From Paracoccus liaowanqingii (GTDB lineage: Bacteria; Pseudomonadota; Alphaproteobacteria; Rhodobacterales; Rhodobacteraceae), in contig NZ_CP038439.1 of NCBI RefSeq assembly GCF_004683865.2, positions 1,466,501 through 1,530,500 on the forward strand: a stretch of 64,000 nt of DNA, read 5' to 3'. Shown here piece by piece: positions 57,487 through 64,000 of this stretch. Both the position numbers and the translations under genes were made by a program. Every line of letters begins with the position of its first letter. Within the stretch, counting starts at the first letter, position 1. The notes beneath the pieces were generated by a model. That model saw only the letters and a program-made list of their open reading frames with translations, ran no database searches and was not told the origin of the DNA.

Positions 57487-58398
57487 TTAGCCGCCGACGG
57501 GGCGGCGGGCGCCGATCAGGCGGGTGACGCCACGGTCGCGGCTGAGGCGGACGGCGTTCCGGCCGGGCGCGGGCAGGGACAGGACCGCCTCGCGCAGGAC
57601 GGTGATCGCATCCTCGCTGCTGCGGGGCAGGTCGCCCGGCGCGATGGGGGTGCCGATGGTGACCCGGTAGGGCTGGCGGGTCTTGTTCAGAACCTCGTTG
57701 AACAGGGTCACGTCGCGCAGCGTCGGGTGCATCTTGTCGAGGAAATAGAACAGGAGCGAGTTGCGGGCGCGGATCCGCAGCGGGATCACCGGCAGGTCGA
57801 ACTTGCGCGCGATCATCGCGGCGCTGGCCATCCAGGGACGTTCGGTCAGCGTCAGTCCGTGGCGCTTGGCCAGACGGCCCGAGGGGAAGATGAGCCCGAG
57901 CCGCCCGGCCCCGATCGCGTCGCGGGTATAGTCCATCGTCGCCCGCGTCTTGGCATGGCTGCGCTTCTCGGGGCGCCATTCGACCGGGGCGATCATCTCG
58001 ATCATCTGGGGCAGCACGCGGATCATGTCGTGATTGGCATAGATGAACAGGTCGTCGCGCAGCTGCGAGATGACCGCATTGAGAAAGATCCCGTCCGCGA
58101 TGCCCGTGGGATGGTTGGCCACGATCAGCGCCGGGCCGGTCGCGGGGATATGCTCCAGCCCCTCGACCTGCAGGTCTTGCACGATCATGTCGCTCATCCG
58201 GCGGAAGATCTCGGTGGGTGGCATGTCGCGGAACTGGGTGCCCAGGTCGACGGTCCGGGGATAGCGCAGCAGGTGCATCATCGTCCATTTGGCCAGACGA
58301 TGATGCGGACGGCCCGAAAAGAGCCAAGGCGCGCGTTCGGCGATCAGCGGATCCAGCCGCGCCTGCATCTCGGCGCGTGCGTCCATGAGCGTGCTCAT
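57487..58398 (-). CDS. PlsC-like acyltransferase with variant HX5D motif
   Basis: A 303-residue lysophospholipid-acyltransferase-like protein. The active-site block reads Ala-Asn-His-Pro-Thr-Gly-Ile-Ala-Asp-Gly: His and Asp are separated by five residues, not the usual four. A second block, Leu-Ile-Phe-Pro-Ser-Gly-Arg-Leu, replaces FPEGT. These differences mark a subfamily distinct from olsA and plsC; its acyl acceptor is unknown. It follows pepN by 14 bases on the same strand, so the two are likely co-transcribed. Confidence 0.8.
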   Translation of the reverse strand: MSTLMDARAEMQARLDPLIAERAPWLFSGRPHHRLAKWTMMHLLRYPRTVDLGTQFRDMPPTEIFRRMSDMIVQDLQVEGLEHIPATGPALIVANHPTGIADGIFLNAVISQLRDDLFIYANHDMIRVLPQMIEMIAPVEWRPEKRSHAKTRATMDYTRDAIGAGRLGLIFPSGRLAKRHGLTLTERPWMASAAMIARKFDLPVIPLRIRARNSLLFYFLDKMHPTLRDVTLFNEVLNKTRQPYRVTIGTPIAPGDLPRSSEDAITVLREAVLSLPAPGRNAVRLSRDRGVTRLIGARRPVGG

Positions 58399-58412
58399 CC
58401 CCGGTTTCCCCC

Positions 58413-60983
58413 TCACCGTCCGGCCGCGATCATGCGCGACACCATCTCGCGCGTGTTCCGGCTCAAACCCTCGAGAGCGGCGATCCGTTCCAAGGCGGCG
58501 CGGGCATGGGCGCGGCGGTCGGGGTCGTAGCGCGGCCAGGTCTCGAAGGCAGTGGACATGCGCGCGGCGATCTGCGGGTTGGCGGCATCCATGCGGATCA
58601 GCCAGTCGGCGGTGAAGTCATAGCCCGCGCCGTCGGCCGCGTGAAAGCCTGCATGGTTGCCCGCCAGCCCGCCCAGAAGCGCGCGGAAGCGGTTGGGGTT
58701 CTTCCAGTCGAAGTCGCGGCGCGTGGCCAGATCGCGGGCCACGGCCACCGCCCGGCCGGGCGGGGCGGCCATGACCTGCACGGCGAACCACTTGTCCATC
58801 ACCAGCCGGTTGTCGCCGAACTCGGCCTCCAGCACCTTCAGCGCGGGGCCTGCGCGGCCAAGCCGGACCAGCACGGCCAGCGCAGCCATGCGCTCGGTCA
58901 TGTTCGAGGCGACGCCGAAGAGGATCTGCGCCCGCTCTCCGCCGTCGATGCGGGCCAGAAGGCCCAGGACGGCGATGCGCAGCGACCGGCGCGCGGCCGA
59001 GGCCGCGTCGGGCGAATAGGCGCCGGGCACGGTCATCGCGTCGTAGAGGCCGGTCAGCAGGTCCTGATGGGCCAGCGCGATGCGGCGGGCCAGATCGCCG
59101 CGCGCCGCATGGATGGCGTCGGGATCGGGGGTGGATCCTTGGGCGGCAAGGCGGGTGGCGATCTCCTCCTCGCCGGGCAGGGTCAGGCAGAGGGCGCGGA
59201 AGGCCGGATCGGCGGCCTCGTCGCCCAGCAGCGCGCCGATGGCGTCGATATAGGCCTGCGCCGCCTCATCGCCGCGGGTCAGGGCCGACAGGGCCAGCTC
59301 GCGCCCGGCTTCCCACCGCGCGAAGGGGTCGGTGTCATGGGCCAGCAGGAAGGCGCGGGTGGCGTCGTCCATCTGCCGCGTCAGCATCACCGGGGCCGAG
59401 AAGCCGCGCAGGGCCGAGACGACGGGGCGGGCGCCCAAACCCTTGAAGGTGAAGGTCTGGCGGGGCTCGGTCATCTCCAGCACGCGGGTGGGGGCGACCT
59501 CGTCGCCATCCGGGCCGATCAGGCCCACCGCGATGGGGATGACGCGGGCGGGCTTATCGGGCTGGCCGGGCGTGGGCTTCGTCGACTGCGCGAAGGTCAG
59601 GGTCAGGGTGCCGTCCTGCCAGTCCTCGGCCATCTCCAGCACCGGGGTGCCCGCGTCGGTGTACCAGAGCTTGAACTGCGTCAGGTCGCGGCCGGTCGCA
59701 TCCTCGAAGACCTTCAGCCAGTCCTCGATCGTGGCCGCGTCGCCATCATGGCGGGTGAAATACAGATCCAGCGCGCGGGCATAGGCCTCGTCTCCGACCA
59801 GACGCTTCAGCATGCCGATGACCTCGGCGCCCTTCTCGTAGACGGTGGCGGTGTAGAAGTTGTTGATCTCCTCGTACCGGTCGGGGCGCGGGGGATGGGC
59901 CAGCGGGCCCTGATCCTCGCGGAACTGGCGGGCGCGCAGGGTCTGCACGTCCTCGATCCGTTTCACGGCGGCCGAGCGCAGGTCGGAGGTGAACTGCTGG
60001 TCGCGAAAGACCGTCAGGCCCTCCTTCAGGCACAGCTGGAACCAGTCGCGGCAGGTGATGCGGTTGCCGGTCCAGTTGTGGAAATATTCATGCGCGATCA
60101 CCGCCTCGATCCGCTCGTAATCCAGATCGGTCGCGGTATCGGGCGAGGCCAGCACCAGTTTCGAGTTGAAGATGTTCAACCCCTTGTTTTCCATGGCCCC
60201 CATGTTGAAATCATCGACGGCGACGATGTTGAACACGTCCAGATCGTATTCGCGGCCATAGACATCCTCGTCCCACCGCATCGACTTGATCAGGCTTTCC
60301 ATCGCGAAGCCCGCGCGGTCCTGATTGCCGGGGCGCACCCAGACATTCAACGCGACCTCGCGGCCCGAGCGGGTGGTGAAGCGGTCGGAAACCGCCACCA
60401 GATCGCCCGCGACCAGCGCGAAGAGATAGCTGGGCTTGGGCCAGGGGTCGTGCCACTCGGCCACGCCGCCCGCCTCGCTGACCGGGTTTCCGTTCGACAG
60501 CAGCACCGGCAGGTCGCTGCGCAGGGTGACGCGAAAGACCGTCATCACGTCGGGGCGGTCGGGATAGAAGGTGATGTGGCGAAAGCCCTCGGCCTCGCAC
60601 TGGGTGCAGAAGATGCCGCCGGACAGATAGAGCCCCTCGAAGGCGGTGTTGTCCTCGGGGTCGATCGCGACCTCGGTCTCCAGCGTGAAGGGCGCGCGGG
60701 GCAGGGCGGCGGCGGCGATGGTCAGGCGTTCGTCGTCGCGGGTGACATGGGCGGGGTCGGGGGCCTGCCCGTCGATGGTCAGCGCGCGCAGCCGCAGGCC
60801 CGCGCCGCCGTCCAGGACCAGGTCGGACGGGGCATCGGGATCGCGGGGCGCCAGGTCCAAGGCGGCCCGGACGATGGTTCCGCGCCCCGCCAGCGTCAGG
60901 TCCAGCCGGGTCTCGGACAGCAGGAAGGGCCAAGGCCGATAATCTGCAAGGTGCTGGACGGGCTGCAGTTTTGGGGCGGACAT
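58413..60983 (-). CDS. pepN: Aminopeptidase N (M1 family)
   Basis: An 856-residue zinc aminopeptidase, cytoplasmic in proteobacteria. The zinc site is His-Glu-Tyr-Phe-His-Asn-Trp-Thr-Gly near 290, with the later Glu in Leu-Lys-Glu-Gly-Leu-Thr; the exopeptidase motif Gly-Ala-Met-Glu-Asn is near 255. Length and domain order match E. coli PepN. Start 60983 follows GAGAGG; the longer in-frame reading to 62048 is antisense to the next gene. Confidence 0.96.
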   Translation of the reverse strand: MSAPKLQPVQHLADYRPWPFLLSETRLDLTLAGRGTIVRAALDLAPRDPDAPSDLVLDGGAGLRLRALTIDGQAPDPAHVTRDDERLTIAAAALPRAPFTLETEVAIDPEDNTAFEGLYLSGGIFCTQCEAEGFRHITFYPDRPDVMTVFRVTLRSDLPVLLSNGNPVSEAGGVAEWHDPWPKPSYLFALVAGDLVAVSDRFTTRSGREVALNVWVRPGNQDRAGFAMESLIKSMRWDEDVYGREYDLDVFNIVAVDDFNMGAMENKGLNIFNSKLVLASPDTATDLDYERIEAVIAHEYFHNWTGNRITCRDWFQLCLKEGLTVFRDQQFTSDLRSAAVKRIEDVQTLRARQFREDQGPLAHPPRPDRYEEINNFYTATVYEKGAEVIGMLKRLVGDEAYARALDLYFTRHDGDAATIEDWLKVFEDATGRDLTQFKLWYTDAGTPVLEMAEDWQDGTLTLTFAQSTKPTPGQPDKPARVIPIAVGLIGPDGDEVAPTRVLEMTEPRQTFTFKGLGARPVVSALRGFSAPVMLTRQMDDATRAFLLAHDTDPFARWEAGRELALSALTRGDEAAQAYIDAIGALLGDEAADPAFRALCLTLPGEEEIATRLAAQGSTPDPDAIHAARGDLARRIALAHQDLLTGLYDAMTVPGAYSPDAASAARRSLRIAVLGLLARIDGGERAQILFGVASNMTERMAALAVLVRLGRAGPALKVLEAEFGDNRLVMDKWFAVQVMAAPPGRAVAVARDLATRRDFDWKNPNRFRALLGGLAGNHAGFHAADGAGYDFTADWLIRMDAANPQIAARMSTAFETWPRYDPDRRAHARAALERIAALEGLSRNTREMVSRMIAAGR

Positions 60984-61166
60984 GGGCGGCTGCCTCTCGT
61001 GAAAAAACCGGTCCGGGGCGGAACCCGGGCCTGACACCGGTGTTAATCGCCTGAACGCCGGCTCGCAAGCCGCGGCGTCCGGCCTTGGCGGTTGACAGCC
61101 CATGGGACCCGCGCCACAGCAGAGCGATGCAACCCGGTCCCAAGACAGTCCGAACTGGAGGCTTCC

Positions 61167-61856
61167 ATGAGCTATGATCCCAACGATCCGAACCGCCCGA
61201 AACCCGGCGTGGATCACAAGGAAACCTATGTCGAGCCGGTCGAGCGCAAGTCCTCGGCGCTGCCGCTGATCATCGGCGTGCTGCTGGCTCTGGCGCTGGC
61301 CTATTTCGTGCTGCAGCGGTTCATGGCCGATGACACGACCATCGTCGAAGGCGACACCACCACCGTGACGACGACCGAGGACGCGCCCGAGCCCGTCGAG
61401 GCGCCCGCCGTCGTGGCCGTGCCCGATGCCGAGCCCGACACCGCCGAGATCGAGGCCGAAGCCGCCGCCGACAACGCCGCGGCCGATGCCGAGGCGGCTG
61501 CCGAAAGTGCGGCCGAAGCCGCCGATGACGCGGCCGATGCCACCGGTTCGGCCGTCGAGAGCGGTGTGGAAGCGGCAGGCGAGGCAGCCTCGAACGCCGC
61601 CGATGCGGCCTCGGACGCGGCCAGCGATGCGGCCGACGCGGTCGAGGATGCCGTGACCGTCGACGAGCCCGCCACCGAGGTCGAGACCCCGGCGCCGGTT
61701 GTGACGCCGGAACCCGCCGAGACCCCGGATGCCGTCGAGACCGAGACCGGGACGACCACGGTTCCGATCGAGCCCGTCACCGAAGCCCCGGCAACCACGG
61801 CCCCCGAGGCCGACGCCGCGAATGACACCACGACCACGCCCGCACCGGCCAACTAA
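61167..61856 (+). CDS. Ala/acid-rich single-pass membrane protein
   Basis: A 229-residue protein. The N-terminus is Pro/Asn/Lys-rich, one membrane helix lies at about 31-50 (Leu-Pro-Leu-Ile-Ile-Gly-Val-Leu-Leu-Ala), and the rest is low-complexity Ala/Asp/Glu then Thr/Pro/Glu, likely in the periplasm and partly helical. GGAGG precedes the start. A stem-loop terminator follows. Similar proteins are annotated as hypothetical; the acidic tail could act as a wall-spanning or cation-buffering segment, which is inference. Confidence 0.8.
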   Translation: MSYDPNDPNRPKPGVDHKETYVEPVERKSSALPLIIGVLLALALAYFVLQRFMADDTTIVEGDTTTVTTTEDAPEPVEAPAVVAVPDAEPDTAEIEAEAAADNAAADAEAAAESAAEAADDAADATGSAVESGVEAAGEAASNAADAASDAASDAADAVEDAVTVDEPATEVETPAPVVTPEPAETPDAVETETGTTTVPIEPVTEAPATTAPEADAANDTTTTPAPAN

Positions 61857-61876
61857 ACGGTCCAGATTTTGGCAGG

Positions 61877-61909
61877 ACGGCCCGGATGCACCAGCATCCG
61901 GGCCGTTTT
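61877..61909 (+). terminator. Rho-independent terminator after the Ala/acid-rich gene
   Basis: A 13-base perfect stem ACGGCCCGGATGC/GCATCCGGGCCGT with loop ACCA and TTTC. Confidence 0.85.
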
Positions 61910-61994
61910 CATGTGCGCCGCGCATGAAGCCGCAATCCGGACGCGACGTCGGCCTTCGGTCTGGTTCGTCGCGGCCGTACCTTGTGAAACATTC

Positions 61995-62019
61995 TTGCCC
62001 GATGTTAAGTGTCGGGCAA
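61995..62019. promoter_or_regulatory. Inverted repeat upstream of pntA
   Basis: TTGCCCGA-N9-TCGGGCAA is perfect, 38 bases before the pntA start. It overlaps a weak TTGTGA-N17-TTAAGT promoter match, so repressor binding or an mRNA leader hairpin are both possible. Confidence 0.4.
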
Positions 62020-62056
62020 TGAGACGATCCACAAGATGCGGGGGGCATTGGAAGCC

Positions 62057-63631
62057 ATGAAGATTGGCGCTTTGAAAGAGAGCTTCGAGGGTGAGGCCCG
62101 CGTGGCGATCACGCCCGGCTCTGCGGGGCATCTGGGCAAGCTGGGGCACGAGGTTCTGGTCGAGAGCGGCGCAGGCGCGCGCGCCGGGTTTTCCGACGAC
62201 GAGTACCGCCGCGCGGGCGTGACGGTCTGCGCGACGCCGGCCGAACTGATCGGGGCGGTCGATGTGCTGGCCAAGGTGCGGCCCGCGACCGAGGCCGAGA
62301 TCGGCCAGATGCGCGAAGGGCAGACGCTGATCTCGTTCTTCTATCCCGGGCAGAGCGCGGACCTGCTGGCGCGCGCCAAGGATCAGGGCATCACCGCCAT
62401 CGCGATGGACATGGTGCCCCGCATCAGCCGCGCGCAGAAGATGGACGCGCTCTCCTCGATGGCCAATATCGCGGGCTACCGCGCGGTGATCGAGGCCGCG
62501 AACAATTTCGGACGCTTCTTCACAGGGCAGGTGACGGCGGCGGGCAAGGTGCCCCCGGCCAAGGTGCTGGTCGTGGGCGCGGGCGTCGCCGGTCTGGCGG
62601 CCATCGGCACATCCGTGTCGCTTGGCGCCCAGGTCCATGCCTTCGACGTGCGCCCCGAGGTCTCCGAGCAGATCGAATCGATGGGCGCCGAGTTCGTCTA
62701 TCTGGAATTCGACGAGCCCGCGCAGGACGGCGCCGCGACGGGCGGCTATGCCGCGCCCTCGTCCCCGGAATTCCGCGAGAAGCAGCTGGCACGGTTCCGC
62801 GAACTGGCCCCGCAGATGGACATCGTCATCACCACGGCGCTGATCCCGGGACGCGACGCGCCCAAGCTGTGGACCGCCGACATGGTGGCGATGATGAAGC
62901 CCGGCAGCGTCATCATCGACCTGGCCGCCGAGAAGGGCGGCAATTGCGAGCTGACCGTCCCGGACCAGCGGATCGTGTCCAACAATGGCGTCGTGATCGT
63001 CGGCTATACCGATTTCCCTTCGCGCATGGGCGCGCAGGCCTCCGAGCTTTATGGCAACAACATCCGCCATTTCCTGCACGACCTGACCCCCAAGAAGGAC
63101 GGCGTGATCCATCACAACATGGAGGATGACGTGATCCGGGGCGCCACCGTCGCCCATGACCACGACATCACCTGGCCGCCCCCGCCGCCCAAGATCGCGG
63201 CCATCGCGGCGCAGAAGCCCAAGGAAAAGAAGAAGGACCTGACCCCGGATCAGCGCCGCGCCGCCGAGGCCGCGGCCTTCAAGGCCGACACCGCCAGCCA
63301 GATCAAGCTGCTGCTGGGCGGCGGTCTGGTGGTGCTGCTGATCGGGCTGGTCGCGCCCGCCAGCTTCATGTCGCATTTCATTGTCTTCGTGCTGGCCTGC
63401 TTCGTCGGCTTCCGGGTCATCTGGAACGTCGCGCATTCGCTGCACACGCCGCTGATGGCCATCACCAACGCGATCAGCTCGATCATCATTCTGGGCGCGC
63501 TGATGCAGATCGGCTCGGGCTCGGGCTGGGTCATGGTGCTGGGCGCGCTGGCGGTGCTGATGGCGTCGGTCAACATCTTCGGTGGCTTCATGGTCACCCG
63601 GCGCATGCTTGCCATGTTCCAGAAGTCGTAA
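62057..63631 (+). CDS. pntA: NAD(P) transhydrogenase alpha subunit PntA
   Basis: A proton-translocating transhydrogenase subunit binding NAD(H). The 524 residues include the NAD-binding domain I (Gly-Ala-Gly-Val-Ala-Gly-Leu-Ala-Ala near 175; Gly-Tyr-Thr-Asp-Phe-Pro-Ser-Arg near 315), a Pro/Lys-rich linker, and about four membrane helices from residue 420. It is the single-chain alpha type of E. coli rather than the split PntAA/PntAB. pntB follows 12 bases on. Confidence 0.96.
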   Translation: MKIGALKESFEGEARVAITPGSAGHLGKLGHEVLVESGAGARAGFSDDEYRRAGVTVCATPAELIGAVDVLAKVRPATEAEIGQMREGQTLISFFYPGQSADLLARAKDQGITAIAMDMVPRISRAQKMDALSSMANIAGYRAVIEAANNFGRFFTGQVTAAGKVPPAKVLVVGAGVAGLAAIGTSVSLGAQVHAFDVRPEVSEQIESMGAEFVYLEFDEPAQDGAATGGYAAPSSPEFREKQLARFRELAPQMDIVITTALIPGRDAPKLWTADMVAMMKPGSVIIDLAAEKGGNCELTVPDQRIVSNNGVVIVGYTDFPSRMGAQASELYGNNIRHFLHDLTPKKDGVIHHNMEDDVIRGATVAHDHDITWPPPPPKIAAIAAQKPKEKKKDLTPDQRRAAEAAAFKADTASQIKLLLGGGLVVLLIGLVAPASFMSHFIVFVLACFVGFRVIWNVAHSLHTPLMAITNAISSIIILGALMQIGSGSGWVMVLGALAVLMASVNIFGGFMVTRRMLAMFQKS

Positions 63632-63643
63632 GGGGTCGGGACA

Positions 63644-64000
63644 ATGGAATACGGATTCACCACTGCGGCCTATGTGGTCGCCTCGGTCCTGTTCATCCTG
63701 TCGCTTGGCGGGCTGTCGGGACAGGAAAGCGCCAAGCGCGCCATCTGGTACGGCATCGTCGGCATGGCGCTGGCGGTGCTGGCCACGCTGTTCGGCCCCG
63801 GCGCGGGCAACTGGTTCCTGTCGCTGGTCATGATCGCCTTGGGCGGCACCGGCGGCTGGATCGTCGCCAAGCGCGTCCAGATGACCGAGATGCCGCAACT
63901 GGTCGCCGCCATGCATTCGCTGGTGGGCCTGGCCGCGGTCTTCGTGGGCTTTAACGCGCAGATCGAACTGGGCCGCGTGATGCGCGCCGCCGCCAGCGAG
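63644..64000 (+). CDS. pntB: NAD(P) transhydrogenase beta subunit PntB (5' part; cut by window edge)
   Basis: The first 119 codons are visible. They contain several membrane helices and the PntB stretch Pro-Gln-Leu-Val-Ala-Ala-Met-His-Ser-Leu-Val-Gly-Leu-Ala-Ala-Val with its conserved His near 90. The NADP-binding domain lies beyond the window. GGGGTCGGG precedes the ATG. Confidence 0.95.
   Translation, partial: MEYGFTTAAYVVASVLFILSLGGLSGQESAKRAIWYGIVGMALAVLATLFGPGAGNWFLSLVMIALGGTGGWIVAKRVQMTEMPQLVAAMHSLVGLAAVFVGFNAQIELGRVMRAAASE

Noticed and set aside
58413..62048. A 1211-residue leftward reading frame extending pepN
   Set aside because: Only the part from 60983 matches aminopeptidase N. 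The extension is antisense to the Ala/acid-rich gene, which has its own ribosome site and terminator.

Overview
The window looks like core chromosome of a high-GC alphaproteobacterium in the Rhodobacteraceae, most like Paracoccus or a near relative. The support is a short B12-dependent (class II) ribonucleotide reductase, a ChpT-type phosphotransferase, the olsB-olsA ornithine-lipid pair, glnB-glnA, an RpoH/RluD/DUF6476/UbiK/Lgt cluster, Hsp20 with DUF1150, a purEK block facing radA-cvpA-purF, and pntAB at the right edge. The genus is inferred from gene content and order; no database was searched. There is no rRNA, IS element, integrase, phage gene or CRISPR array. The only RNA gene recognised is tRNA-Leu(UAG). 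Coding density is very high, with many 1-8 base start/stop overlaps, and no stretch over 300 bases lacks a gene.

Layout. 1-4.6 kb: partial chpT, DUF3553, olsB-olsA and nrdJ. 4.7-8 kb: a Crp/Fnr-type regulator, then a membrane protein paired with a secreted ClpP-fold protein (the least characterised module here), then tRNA-Leu. 8-12.7 kb: NAD(P)HX repair enzyme, the nitrogen pair glnB-glnA, and an old-yellow-enzyme reductase. 12.9-21.3 kb: a Na+/H+ antiporter with a cyclic-nucleotide-binding domain, Tex, an AGE-family isomerase, a PAS/HWE histidine kinase and a transglutaminase. 21.3-22.8 kb: cobD and a CobC-like phosphatase. 22.9-30 kb: a leucine/isovalerate catabolic operon (ivd, an LprI-like secreted protein, mccB, mccA, HMG-CoA lyase, methylglutaconyl-CoA hydratase). 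30-36 kb: glyA, nadK, and rluD-rpoH plus an unknown membrane protein. 36-41 kb: lgt, a MidA-like methyltransferase, pgeF, an Lrp regulator and trxB. 41-46 kb: fused sat-cysC, an MFS exporter coupled to a beta-propeller protein, hsp20 and DUF1150. 46-52 kb: ydcH, purE, purK and NUDIX facing purF, cvpA and radA. 52-58 kb: lolCD, a lipoprotein cytochrome c, selD, tig. 57-64 kb: a second PlsC-type acyltransferase, pepN, an Ala/acid-rich membrane protein and pntA-pntB.

Themes. B12 is both made (cobD, cobC-like) and used (nrdJ). Lipoprotein maturation (lgt), export (lolCD) and a likely client (cytochrome c) are all present. The heat-shock sigma factor RpoH lies 12 kb from hsp20, which has a good RpoH-type promoter.

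Most interesting non-coding signals: a dispersed modular intergenic repeat (seven copies at six loci) with a GGGATATTT core, a GC-rich hairpin arm and one of two alternative right arms; a GGAAC-N17-CGTT promoter match directly upstream of rpoH; several perfect palindromes in divergent promoter regions (olsB, glyA/nadK, lrp/trxB, pntA); and an orphan terminator facing the wrong way between cvpA and purF.
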